27,902 nucleotides of DNA from Mesotaenium endlicherianum (lineage: Eukaryota > Streptophyta > Zygnematophyceae > Zygnematales > Mesotaeniaceae). The notes below the pieces were generated by a model. That model had not been told where the DNA came from and did no database searches. It saw only the letters and a list, made by a program, of their open reading frames with translations. The DNA lies in contig WELA01009633.1 of NCBI GenBank assembly GCA_009602735.1, positions 78,214-106,115 of the forward strand. Direction: 5' to 3'. Of the stretch, positions 17,964 to 27,902 are shown in pieces. The stretch's first letter is position 1; each line of letters begins with the position of its first letter. Both the position numbers and the translations under genes were made by a program.

Positions 17964-19837
17964 GAAATTAACATGCATGCATGCCTGTCAATGGTCTTTT
18001 GGTCTTTTCTCAACCAAATAAAACTCTAACACCTCTTATTTATTACCAAAGTAGATGTCTTACCTCACATTCTCTCTTGATGATGGTCCATTAAAAACAA
18101 CGCAAAAAAAATTGGGAGTTCTAAACGATCTCTAGGGCTTGATTCCTTGGGGCTCGAGTCACAAATTTAAATTCAAATTTAAATCGAGAATTTTGTCTTT
18201 TAAAAAGTTCAAAATGCTAATGAAAGCAACAACAATTTCAAAGTGACTTCATGTCCAACTGGCAAATAATCTTATTTTGTGTAAGTCGCCATTACGGATC
18301 AAGTTTTTTTTCCTATTTTTTTTGGCCATGAATAAAAGTTTGAATGCAGGGAATTTCATAGTGAATGAAGTGCATAGAATGAATCGAATAGATTAGAATG
18401 TGAATAATATTATAGGAATTGCACTCAATATAGACGCATTTTACAAGTGCAGGCTGAGTTCGTAAGGGTGCAGCGCGGCGCGGCGTCCTTCTATTTAATT
18501 CTAAGTCTTGCTTTATCCTAATGTATACTAATGTTATATTGCTGTAATGTCTATAGCCTAAGTAGCTGTAAATATTATCACTCCTATTCGTGACTTTGTT
18601 TTTCACCTTTGGATTATTAATGAAATTGTCCTGTATACTCTTTAGGATAAGTGTCTGTACTGAAGTTTCTTTTATTAGTGTTGACTTGCTCTATATTTCA
18701 AAGACTCTTCTTCTACTTGGGGGGTGGGTGGGTCAACTATCCACGTTATTAGTGCGCTTGCATGAGGAGTTCTATTTTAGGGTCTGCTTAGGTAGTGTTA
18801 GTTGAGAATTCTCGGAATGCAGTTAGGTTTCAAAGTGTCTAATTTTGAGTCAATTTTTGAGTCGCTATTCACTTTGGCTAAATATTCACTTTTGAAATTC
18901 CCTCTTTGTCAAACCTAATTTGAGGGCTTGCTCATATTTTCAGTTTTTGCATAATTGCCGTTTTTATGAGGATATACACGCTTGAGTCTTACACTTCTAT
19001 AATCCTTACACATGTGCTTTGTCGGTGTGTCGATTGTGCTCGAATATTGCTGCAAATTCGTAGCGAATTGGATAGACAACGACAGGTACAAGCTGCTCGA
19101 AAAGCATCTCCCAGACTCCATCTCCCACTGTCTCACAGCTAGCAGCGCGCACCGACGAGAGTAACCAAGGATGGCACGACGTCCTTTATTGTACATAACC
19201 GTGGTACGTGTCATATCAAACGACCTTGATTCCGTAAGGCATGGACGACAGCACAGTGTTGGCACCGACCCATGCTCATACTGTATTATGACAAGATAGT
19301 GATCGACGGTTTATATCCTATCACAGAAGCGTAAGGAACTCGATTTGCAGCTCTGTGGAGGCTTGGCGTACTGCCGGCTGCTTCGCACTTGTTCGATTAT
19401 GTTCGAGATGGTTCACAAGCATTCCGAACCTGCTTCCAACCTTCAGTATGTGACATATCTGCAAACATCTGGGAGTGGACTGTCATCACTGGGCTCGGTC
19501 ACGTGTGGAAGACTGCCAACTTTGTAAGCGCCAAATGGTGTCCTCTCTTGGGCAGTTGAGGTCTGACATTTGGCAAGGTCATTTTTCCCCCCAATCCACC
19601 TAATCCGTGAAAATTCCGGAGCTTTACCTTTCGCCATCCTCTGGGCTGTGAACTTCGAGGGCTTTCATTGGCGTGCATTGCTTGCGTTGAGGAACATTTG
19701 TATATCGCCTCTTCAGTTTTTCATCATCCCTTAAACATTGGAAGGGGAAAGCCCGTGGCAATCAGAGCTGGTGTAAAAAATTCGGTAGTTTCCAGCAGAC
19801 AGGGCAGGAGAGGTTTTCGAGTTAGAGAAGCAGTACC
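17964..19837. other. AT-rich spacer and upstream region of the beta-propeller gene
   Basis: No convincing gene. An AT palindrome lies at 18163-18184 and a short GC-rich cggcgcggcg patch near 18475. GC content rises from about 19020 toward the gene. The open frames present are short and unlike known proteins. Confidence 0.45.
18163..18184. repeat. AT-rich near-perfect palindrome
   Basis: The 9-bp arms atttaaatt and aatttaaat are separated by two bases; the surrounding string is almost only A and T. Confidence 0.7.
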
Positions 19838-21334
19838 ATGACGACGTTGCAAGCTCCAGTTTCTTTTGCCCTCGGGTTGGTGGAGAGCTTGGACCGTGTT
19901 AGCACAGGCAGCTTCGATGTAGGAAAGAAAGACGCTTGCGGCAGACAGTCGCTTGGCCACAGTTCTTTTTCGGGTTCACGCCTCTGTGCTTACTCCAAGA
20001 AGAGTACGATTTCTCACAGACATCAAAATGTCGGGAATTCTGCTGGCATCAGGTGTGGGCCTGCGAAGCCCGAGCTGTCTGCGTGGAGGCAGCGCAGGCA
20101 ATGTCTGAATCAAGAAAACATATCCTCGCGGATTTCCACGAGCTGCACAGCCCAGGGTGCCGATGTCGTTGGGGTTGAGCCAACGGTGGCTGTGCCAGCG
20201 TTTCAAAACTCGCCCTTGCAGGAGGGCTTCATATTTGGTGACGGCAGGAGCGGGTCCTGGGACGCCGACGGAATTGGCGCCCCCGTTGTACGGAGGTACC
20301 AGACAGACAATGAGGAGCGTTGGTTCATGTGGTACCAGGGGTGGAAGGGCTCCTCCCAGCTCCCCCAGGCTGGGGTCGGATTGGCCCAGTCGTCTAACGG
20401 CCTTGTATGGAGCCGCGGGGAGACGGTGGTGGAGACGGACGCCAGGGGAGAGGGCGGCGCCGGGCTCGTGATGGCGCCGAGCGAGAACTGGTGGACGTTC
20501 GACACGCGCCACGTCAGCGTATCTGACGTGCTGGTGATGTCGAGCAACAAGGTGCGCGCTCGCGGTGGCGTCTATTGGATGTACTACGCGGGGGGGGACG
20601 CCGAGGAGCTCCCGATGCTGGAGCAGATGGAGCGCGCGGGCCTCAGCCACGGGGTGCTGGCGGGGCAACAGGTGGCGGGCCTCCGCACGCGGCCCGGGCT
20701 GGCCATGAGCAACGACGGGCGCAACTGGGCGCGGATCGAGGGGGACCACCACAGCGGGGCGCTGTTTGATGTGGGCCACGAGGGAGAGTGGGATTCGACG
20801 TTCATCGCCGCCCCCCAGGTGGTGTTCCACGAGGCGGGGGACATCCGCATGTACTACCACAGCCTGTGCCCGAAGACGGGGAAATTCGTCGTCGGCTACG
20901 CGCGCTCTCGTGATGGGCTCAAGTGGATGAAGTGCGGGCCGATCCTCAAGGGGGGCGCGGAGGGCGCGTTTGACGAGCTCGGCGTCGCCGCCCGCCATGT
21001 CATCGCGCACCCCAGCGGGCTTGGCTACCTGATGCTCTACGAGGGAGTGGCGGCCGACGGCACCAGGAGCATAGGGCTGGCGCAGTCTAGGGACGGCCTG
21101 TGGACGTGGGAGCGTGTGGGTGACGGCCCCGTGTTTGGTCCCTCCCCCCTGGAGGGGGCGTGGGACAGCAAGGGGGTGGGGTCCCCCTGCCTGGTGGAGA
21201 TGGGGCACCACAGCTGGAGGCTCTACTACGTGGGAACGGGAGCTGATGGAAAGCAGGGCATTGGGATGGCGGAGAGTGAGAACCGAGACCTGACGTCGTT
21301 CAAGCGCTGGAAGATGCCCGCCACTCTTAGGTAG
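19838..21334 (+). CDS. Five-bladed beta-propeller, GH43/GH32-like glycosyl hydrolase-related protein, probably plastid-targeted
   Basis: Single-exon frame of 498 codons, ATG 19838 to TAG 21334. Residues 1 to about 105 are rich in Ser/Arg/Gln and poor in acidic residues, like a chloroplast transit peptide. The rest shows five repeats led by a (W/F)D pair: WDADGIGAPVV (about 141), FDTRHVSVSDVLV (221), WDSTFIAAPQVVF (318), FDELGVAARHVIA (378) and WDSKGVGSPCLV (442). Most are followed by a YY or WYxG strand and an S(N/R)DGxxW motif. That periodicity is the five-bladed propeller of the arabinanase/levansucrase/invertase superfamily, which has plant members of unknown substrate. Blade-entry Asp residues are plausible active-site positions, but I cannot assign the catalytic set or substrate. 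Downstream, a (CTCG)n tract follows the stop. The long antisense frame over the gene is a GC effect. Confidence 0.75.
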   Translation: MTTLQAPVSFALGLVESLDRVSTGSFDVGKKDACGRQSLGHSSFSGSRLCAYSKKSTISHRHQNVGNSAGIRCGPAKPELSAWRQRRQCLNQENISSRISTSCTAQGADVVGVEPTVAVPAFQNSPLQEGFIFGDGRSGSWDADGIGAPVVRRYQTDNEERWFMWYQGWKGSSQLPQAGVGLAQSSNGLVWSRGETVVETDARGEGGAGLVMAPSENWWTFDTRHVSVSDVLVMSSNKVRARGGVYWMYYAGGDAEELPMLEQMERAGLSHGVLAGQQVAGLRTRPGLAMSNDGRNWARIEGDHHSGALFDVGHEGEWDSTFIAAPQVVFHEAGDIRMYYHSLCPKTGKFVVGYARSRDGLKWMKCGPILKGGAEGAFDELGVAARHVIAHPSGLGYLMLYEGVAADGTRSIGLAQSRDGLWTWERVGDGPVFGPSPLEGAWDSKGVGSPCLVEMGHHSWRLYYVGTGADGKQGIGMAESENRDLTSFKRWKMPATLR

Positions 21335-23650
21335 CCACTTTGCTCGCTTGTGGCTCGCTCTCCCGCTCGCTCGCTCGCTGGATCGTTGATGCGTCTTCAT
21401 CGGAGGGCGGTCCAAGTATGCGAGGTCTGTGTCTGGAGGTCTAGATGGGTGGTGTGTTGAAGACTGCTCAGAGTTTTCCACCCAAGTCTTAGGAATTAAT
21501 CAGCTAGCTCCCTCCCTCTCTCTCTCCCTCTCCCTCTTTTCCTCTCCCTCTCTTCCCGTCTCTTCATACTCTTGTCCCGTCCCTGGGGTAGATTGTGAAT
21601 AGGTAGCAGAATAAGTTAGGGGCAAGGTTACGAGTCAAATAGCGAATTGAAGAAGAGTAGGAAGAAGAGGGGCAATGATGGGTGCACTATACTAGTAGGA
21701 TGAAGGGCAGCCAGGAAGGGCACAGATTTGCACCACGTGTGTGTGGCGCTCTCGCACCAGGGCGCTGTGTACAGTTCTCTCCAAGCCTTAGACCTGTCTG
21801 AGGGCTGGTTTAGGCTGTAAGAAGCGAGTGTAAAGGGCTTAAGAGGGCTCGGAAGGCTTGTATAGTAAGCACTTCTAGGTATCACTTGTTATCAGCTGAC
21901 TGTGCATTGGTTACGATACAAACTGTACTATGATGTCAACTTACTCTCAGGAGTTCTCAAGAGTGATTTGGATTCTCCCCAACTTTGTATGGCGTGCACT
22001 TCTACACTTCCGCCGAAATTTGTGTTGGATGAGCTATATGCGGAGGAGATTGGGTAGTGTGCATGAGGGAACAATCAAATTTTGGGTGCAGCACTTATGC
22101 CGTATGTTTGTGCTGTATGTCTATGCCGTATGATGCTGTATATGAGTGTGAATGTAGGAAGACACAGGGTACTTTGCCAAACGTCACATGCAAGTTGCCT
22201 ATCTACGACCAATGGCAACCTTGTAAACTGTGTCCAATTTCAGTGAGAAAGACACCGAGTGGGGCAGAGAAAATTTCTTCAACCACCATTGCACTGTGTC
22301 ACACTGCCGTATATTTGACAGCACCCCTAATAAATTCACATCACAGCTGGCACAGGAAGCCCCAGAACTCAGTTGATTCATTTAACACCGCGTATACATG
22401 CGGCCATCAGCCGCCAACCACCAGTTTGAAAGTGCAACAGTTCAATGAAACGGGATGTCGATTAGAACTCTCAACACCTACAAGCGAGAAGCAAGAACTT
22501 AACATGCAGAGAAGTTCGAATTCCTAGGCAACTTCTGGAGGCAGTGCTTCATAATTGTTCGTCAAACGCGTTCGATAATTTTTAGAGTTGCTCAATAAAT
22601 GCACATTAGTTACGCAGAAAAAGTAGATAAGTGCACCAAAAATGAGTACATTGCTCACAGTCTCGGAGCCCCCAAGCATTTCTGCCGGCGGAAGCAATAG
22701 CGCATGCAATTTTTTGCTCCCTTGACAAACCTCTCAGACTAACAATCGTTCTGCATGCCCAGCAGCAACAAAAGGCACAACTGGTAGCAGGCTACATATT
22801 TCTTCCTCACCATCAATGAGAAAGCATCATAAACCCTTACAAGCCTGCCACCTGCCATCCCTCAAAGTGGACTACAACCAGGTAAGACAAAAGGATCGAA
22901 GGGACGGGTGTAAGGTCCCAAATATAGTGCAGCCTGCCTGCAGACACAGGTGTCCATAAAAGGCCACCTGGGCTGGTAGCAGACCATGTGGCAGCCTTCT
23001 GACGTCACAGGCACCAGGCTGGAAGCTGTCCCTGGGCAGCCCATGTGCGTCAAGACTGTTGGTGCTCATGCACTTTGGTCGGCCGCTCGTAGGACACGTG
23101 GCGATCCCCCTGAGCTGACACCAGGCAATCTGAGTAGGTCCCCTCTTTCAGGACTGGCAGCTGCACCCACCACAAAGTGCCACCCGCAATGCACAAGTTC
23201 CATGTCTCTCATTTCTTGCCAGGTGTCGATGCACGCCTGTTTCTCCGTATCCCGTCTCTCGCCAGGTGTCGGCATGCACCAGCTCCAAGCCTCTCATCGC
23301 TTTTCCTTAGGTGAAGATGGTCCCCACCAGCCACGCGCACCCACACTAGGCGAGCGCCAACCGCCTATGAGGGCAACGACACGACAAGGGGCGATCGTTG
23401 CCCCCCCCCCCAAAGAGGCAAGCGGGAAGTCTTGATTTGAGGAGCTCTGAGGGGCCCTCTTGCATAATACAGCCAGTTGCTTCAGTGGAGACCAGGACTA
23501 CTCAGAAGAGAGGGCTCATCCGGCTTCGGAACTTGAGAAGACAGGTCGCAAAGAACAAGATGCCACATGCACCTTTTGTGTGCTGGGCTGGCGGCTAAGC
23601 TGGCACCTTAGTCCGGCAAGTGAGAATGCACACACGACCTTTCTCCACCC

Positions 23651-23821
23651 CAAAGAAGAATCGGAAGAACAGCAATAGGAAGAGGACGGGAACGTGGACG
23701 GGGACGAGGAAGAAGAAGGAAAAGGAGACGAAGACGAAGAAGGAGAAGAAGTTGAAGACGAAGGCGAGGAGGAAGAGGAAGAGGAAAGAGAAGAGGAGGA
23801 AGAGGATGAAGAGAGAGAGAG
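23651..23821 (+). repeat. Long purine-rich (GAA/GAG/AGG) tract
   Basis: Roughly 170 bp in which the + strand is mostly purine. Depending on frame it would read as Lys/Arg-, Asp/Glu- or (antisense) Ser/Phe/Leu-rich low complexity. I treat it as simple sequence rather than a gene. Confidence 0.8.
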
Positions 23822-24080
23822 TGACAAAGTCACCACAGGTGGGGCTGCGCCTCGTTGGCTCCATCATACTCCCATGGAGTCGTTAAATCAGATGTCCGAT
23901 CAAAGATCGAAAATGCATGTGCTCCCAATGTGAACGGTAACAGGTTCACTCGTCTTCAAAGCCAGCTTACCAGTAGAAGCGATTCTGATGCGAGGTTTCA
24001 ACCTTGTGTTTGAGATATAGCAAAGACAAGTAGGATTAAGATCATGGAGAGTGTTGGCTGGCGCGGAAACTCGATCTAAG

Positions 24081-24108
24081 CAGGCAGGCAGGCAGGCAGG
24101 CGGGCAGG
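24081..24108 (+). repeat. (CAGG)n microsatellite
   Basis: About seven tetramer units, one altered to cggg. Confidence 0.9.
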
Positions 24109-24925
24109 AAGGGAAACTCCTGCCTTTTACCGGACCTGCGGCCAAAGCGCCTCTTGAGACTTGCACAGCACATACTCAAATGTACAGCAGGCATGCTGCC
24201 CCTTCCTTGACTCGACAAGGGGGTTCACATCCAGCACATGAGTATAAACCCGCCGGCAGACTGTTGCTATGCACGTGGGCCCTGGGGCGCGCCAGGTGTC
24301 AGCATTGGCACTTCAAAGCCCCAGTGGCAGCACCCACAAGGCAGCCAATGTCCGCGCATGACGTGCGTCAAAGGCCCCGAACGAGGACAAAGCGTGAGAC
24401 TCTGACTAGATCCACTCCCGTCTGGCCCTCCCCAGCGACGTCGTGATGAGTTAGGACAGACCCATGCTTCAGAGGGCACTTCAGCAGTGTACACGGCACA
24501 AGTGCTGTGGGCAGCAGGAGCGTAAGACACAGCATGGATCAGGGCTTACATTCACTTCCCAGGCATGTCACAGGCTGTGTCTTTTCTGCGAAATGCATCG
24601 CTCAGGTGCAGGTCAACTTACATGAGAGTAACCATCCTATGGAGAAGCAATGCACACGTGAATTCGAGATCACATATGCATCTCAGCTGGCAGCATCTCC
24701 ACAACACCAAGGAAAGGCCAGCGAGGAGCTGCAGCTGCAGGGCTGACTGCTTGAAGAAAACCCTCCAGATCATCCATGCCCCCTCAGCCCAGCACCCAGG
24801 AACCACCGCATAACCCAGGGATGAAATCTGAAACCCATAATTGCAGCAATGAAGTGGGTAGAGAGGAGACTATAGGAGCAGCTAAAGTCTGTGCATTCAC
24901 GACTGGGGCTCAACTCCTGGTTGAA

Positions 24926-24947
24926 GCCTGCCTGCCTGCCTGCCTGG
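24926..24947 (+). repeat. (CCTG)n microsatellite
   Basis: About five tetramer units, the reverse complement of the tract at 24081-24108. Confidence 0.9.
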
Positions 24948-26426
24948 GGTGAATGCATAGTGAGGCTCTAGGTTCTAGCAGCAATTGAACACTTGTCATA
25001 ATGCGAGATGTTTGCTCACTGCACTCCTTGAAATTAGGGCGTCACTCACTCTCTCCCCCCCTGAGGCCCCTTCCCGACACTCTTCATGGAATAGAAGGTC
25101 TAGCCTAGCTTGAGAAGGTCTTGCAACTGCATACTGAAATACACCCACGTCAGTCAGCCCACGCAATCGAATGAGAAGGAGAAGCAACTAGCTCTATATT
25201 GTCCTCTTCTAACTCATCATACAAAAGGCAAAGGGAGGGGGCACTCGAAGATTTGATGATGTCAAGACCCAAGCATGGAACACGAGAGGAAACAGCAAGT
25301 AGGGACTACATCATGGGGGATTTTGCGATGCCTCATTGCATCTCTGCTGGTCTATCTTATAACCAGCAGACGACAATCCAGGCCGCTTCTAACCAATCCG
25401 AGCAATCCAATCACGTCTCATCGAGCGGCACATGGCAATCCCGAAGTCAAAGTTCAACCAGCGGACTCAAGAGGGTCGATCACCAAGCCTTGGAAATATG
25501 CAGTAAAAGGTGCTTAGTGCTTGTTAAGAAGCAATTGACGCGATCTTGCCGGACGGGTACATGAGAGGCTTCAGAGGTTGCAATTCACGCTTGAATGCTA
25601 GCCTGGCCAGCAGCTACACGAGGCAATAGATTGTAGTGATTCTGCTGGGGTCTTCCTCGTGCGTTGGAAGACCTTGAGCACAAATACGTACTACATTACC
25701 TTCAGAAGTATCCCAGAAAGCAGGAGGTCCTTAAAGCTCCTCGCTTGAAGGTCGTGAAAGTTCATGGTAGTAGGAGACTTCATCTTTATTACTGCTAGGT
25801 TTCATGTTTGAGCTGTGAGCCTATTGCACTCAAGGACCATGATGAAGCAGGAAGAGGTTCTGTATCGAACTTACACGCTCATATCTACATTGCCAAAGGG
25901 GATTGGTCACCAAGGTTTGCAAAGATGCCCATGCTCATATTCACATACAGGTGAGCTTCGGATTCAATCGACTTTTGTTGTTGAGTTGGAGTAAGCAGAT
26001 CTCAAAAAGGATAGTGTCCTTCTAGCAGGGGAAAGCGCATCAAAGAACGCCGTTTTGGAAGATGCACCTTCGCTAACTTGCTTCAAGTGCTCATAACCCA
26101 GTCTCTGCACAGCGGAGCACTCACTCGCGTCGGAGTGTCAAATTGCATCACCAGAATTCCTTGCTCCATCAGCTCTGCTCCAATACGCGTCTTTGCCATC
26201 CCTTAGTCTTGGCTTCAATCAGTGTTCCTGGAAGGACCCTCGAAGGGGAGCGAGGAACGCAGGTCAATATTGACGCTCTAGTATCCTAGTCGACATGATT
26301 GTTTTTTTCGCAAGGCTTTGTTGGGCAGTGTGTGAAATGTGTCATACCTTGAGTAGTGTGTGTGATATGTGTGTGAAGGTCTGTTACCTAACTGTATGCT
26401 CTGCCGATTGACACGTGTCCGTTTCT

Positions 26427-27902
26427 ATGGCAGGCCTCCCCCCTGTCGGAGGCGTAAAGGCCAAGCGCCAGCATGGAGTCAATGCATCGTGTGAGGCTCC
26501 AGCTGGCAGGCGCAGAGACCTCCACCTGGCATCAGTTGCTGCTTCTTTCTCTGTGAGCTGCGCCAGGCAATGGGGAGCTTATGGGATCATCTTCAGAGAG
26601 AAGGCGTTCCCTTATTGCTATGGGAGGGGGAGGGAGAGACCGGGAGTGCGCGTGCTTGCCGATGCAGACCTGCTTCACCGCGAAGAAGACAAAGGGATTC
26701 GAGAACGGGGCCAGGCCCACACCGAGCTGGCGGGGGGCCGCGACAGCTCGCGCGTTGCTCGGACCCTTGAGCAGCTCCGCCTGCTCTTCCCCGGCGAAGA
26801 GGCCGGCGAGGACACGGCCACCATGGTTGAGGCCCTGCTGCAGCTGCACCTGTCCGAGAAGGACGTGGAGTCGATGTTTGCAAGGAACAGGCCCCTCTAC
26901 AACTCCACCTTCGTCCGGAAGACGAGGCACGTCGCCAACATGGCGACACTTGTCGACAGCCTGCTCGCGTGCGGGCTCATACGCAAGGAGGTGGGGGGCA
27001 TCCTCCGCAAGAACCCGCACCTGCTCTCCGCCAAGGACTGCCTCTCCTGCGCCGAGACGGCCCGATACCTGCGGGACGAGCTGCGCGTGGCGCGCCTCGC
27101 GAAGATGCTCACGGCGTGGCCGGGGCTGCTGATGGCCAAGGTCGGCAAAGTGCGCGAGATCGTTTGCTTCCTGCGCGAGGAGTCGGGGGCGCAGGACCCC
27201 GCGCGGACCGTCGAACGGTTCCCGCCTCTGCTATGGGGGAACGTGGATAGCTTCCGGGAGCGGGCGGCGGCGCTCAGGCTGCTCCTCGACGTGCCCGACG
27301 TGGGCCCCCTGATCGACAAGTGTCCGCAGCTGCTCTACGTCAGCGCCTCCGTGCCCGCCGCCACCTTCCGGTGGCTGGTGGACACCCTGGGCGAGGAAGC
27401 TGCCAGGAAGCTCATCTTCGCTGGCCCTGAGGTGCTGACGGGCAAGGCGGAGACGCACGCGCAGAAGCTGGAGAACCTGCGGGCGATGCTGCCGCCCTCC
27501 GTCGACGCCGAGGCCCTGCTGCTCAGGAGCCCGAGCGTGCTCGACGCGAACCCGGAGTCGCTGCGGCGCAACTTTGCGTGGCTGTGCGCCCACTTCGGCG
27601 AGCGCGACGCGGTGCGCATGGTGCAGACCTGCCCGCGCGTCGCGAGCGTCGACGCGGCCGTGCTACGGCCCAAGGCGGAGTTCGTGGCGCACGAGATGGG
27701 GCGCAGCCGCGCCGAGCTCGCCGCCTCGCCGCGCACGCTCTTCCTCAGCCTGGAGGGCACGCTGCGCCCGCGCTACGCCGCCGTGCAGCGCCTGGGCCTC
27801 GCGCGCCGCTTCGCGCTCAATACGCTCTTCAGCTGCAGCTCGCGCTCCTTCGAGCGCCGCCTCGAGCGCTGGGCGCAGGTGGCCCCCCCACTTCCCCCTC
27901 CC
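26427..27902 (+). CDS. mTERF-family organellar protein, 3' end beyond the window
   Basis: An uninterrupted frame of 492 codons starts at ATG 26427 (in-frame TGA at 26409-26411 just upstream) and is still open at the window edge. The first ~130 residues are rich in Arg/Ala/Ser and fit a transit peptide plus linker. From about residue 133 there are repeated helical units with the mTERF signature of Leu and Pro at fixed places: LRKNPHLLSAK, LTAWPGLLMAK, VERFPPLLWGN, IDKCPQLLYVS, FAGPEVLTGK, LLRSPSVLDANPESL, VQTCPRVASVD and LAASPRTLFLS. Plant and algal mTERFs bind nucleic acid in plastids or mitochondria and act in transcription termination, RNA processing or splicing; which of these applies cannot be told. 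A GCAG/GT at 27878-27880 looks like a splice donor, after which the frame turns Pro-rich, so the exon may end there. The start could also be a later ATG such as 26823. Confidence 0.85.
   Translation, partial: MAGLPPVGGVKAKRQHGVNASCEAPAGRRRDLHLASVAASFSVSCARQWGAYGIIFREKAFPYCYGRGRERPGVRVLADADLLHREEDKGIRERGQAHTELAGGRDSSRVARTLEQLRLLFPGEEAGEDTATMVEALLQLHLSEKDVESMFARNRPLYNSTFVRKTRHVANMATLVDSLLACGLIRKEVGGILRKNPHLLSAKDCLSCAETARYLRDELRVARLAKMLTAWPGLLMAKVGKVREIVCFLREESGAQDPARTVERFPPLLWGNVDSFRERAAALRLLLDVPDVGPLIDKCPQLLYVSASVPAATFRWLVDTLGEEAARKLIFAGPEVLTGKAETHAQKLENLRAMLPPSVDAEALLLRSPSVLDANPESLRRNFAWLCAHFGERDAVRMVQTCPRVASVDAAVLRPKAEFVAHEMGRSRAELAASPRTLFLSLEGTLRPRYAAVQRLGLARRFALNTLFSCSSRSFERRLERWAQVAPPLPPP

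Larger units (their letters stand above)
21335..26426. other. About 5 kb without a recognisable gene
   Basis: The first few hundred bases are probably the 3' UTR of the propeller gene, with CTCG repeats at 21341-21380 and a CT-rich tract at about 21509-21575. The rest has only short frames lacking family features. Low-complexity tracts at 23651-23821, 24081-24108 and 24926-24947 are listed separately. Non-coding RNA genes or small multi-exon genes could be hidden, but I see none I can support. Confidence 0.5.

Noticed and set aside
19976..21481. 501-codon open frame antisense to the propeller gene
   Set aside because: The sense frame has five-fold internal repeats and a family fit. The antisense product is Arg/Pro/His-rich without motifs, as expected opposite GC-rich coding DNA.
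22986..23435. 149-codon + strand frame in the gene-poor region
   Set aside because: No domain, biased composition and many overlapping short frames of similar length nearby.
23694..23933. Asp/Glu-rich protein (nucleolin- or chaperone-like)
   Set aside because: All three frames of the purine tract give low complexity; there is no flanking conserved domain.
26532..27760. Several - strand and off-frame + strand open frames over the mTERF region
   Set aside because: The frame through 26823 has regular mTERF repeats; the others are Arg/Ala/Pro-rich shadows.

Overview
This window looks like nuclear DNA from a plant-lineage eukaryote. The host genes are GC-rich, intron-poor and plant-like: a PUR3/GART-like tail, an F-box/LRR protein, a transit-peptide-bearing beta-propeller hydrolase and an mTERF protein. 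The spacers are AT-richer and hold plant-type Ty3/gypsy retrotransposons. Three N bases (7061, 13569, 13590) mark a draft assembly. A streptophyte green alga (Klebsormidium-like) would fit, but this is an impression from gene style, not a proof.

Layout. 1-314: last exon of a probable phosphoribosylglycinamide formyltransferase (+). 1944-3593: intact single-exon F-box/LRR gene (-). 3594-5648: AT-rich spacer with a 73-bp direct repeat. 5649-15270: an old Ty3-type element (element 1, +) that keeps its 5' LTR, primer-binding site, gag, protease and reverse transcriptase, and breaks off at the start of RNase H. A second, full-length chromodomain-type Ty3/gypsy element (element 2, -, 7124-13268, 6145 bp, LTRs of 744 and 745 bp) sits inside its gag. 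The insertion is flanked by a perfect 5-bp target-site duplication, ACGGG, and the interrupted gag frame reads on correctly on the far side. Element 2 has PBS, gag, PR, RT, RNase H, integrase, chromodomain and polypurine tract, but carries three nonsense codons and a frameshift in pol. 15271-17963: host DNA holding three solo LTRs, one of element 2's family and two of a distantly related family in opposite orientations; each has a perfect or near-perfect target duplication.

17964-19837: AT-rich spacer. 19838-21334: single-exon gene for a probably plastid-targeted five-bladed beta-propeller of the GH43/GH32-like fold (+). 21335-26426: about 5 kb with no convincing gene, but several low-complexity tracts. 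26427-27902 (window edge): long open frame for an mTERF-family organellar protein with an N-terminal targeting region (+), probably reaching a splice donor near 27878.

The host genes do not form a pathway together: they are separate nuclear genes spread around a retrotransposon cluster. The most informative part is that cluster, where the order of insertion can be read from nesting and target duplications. I found no sign of a new defence, CRISPR or biosynthetic system.
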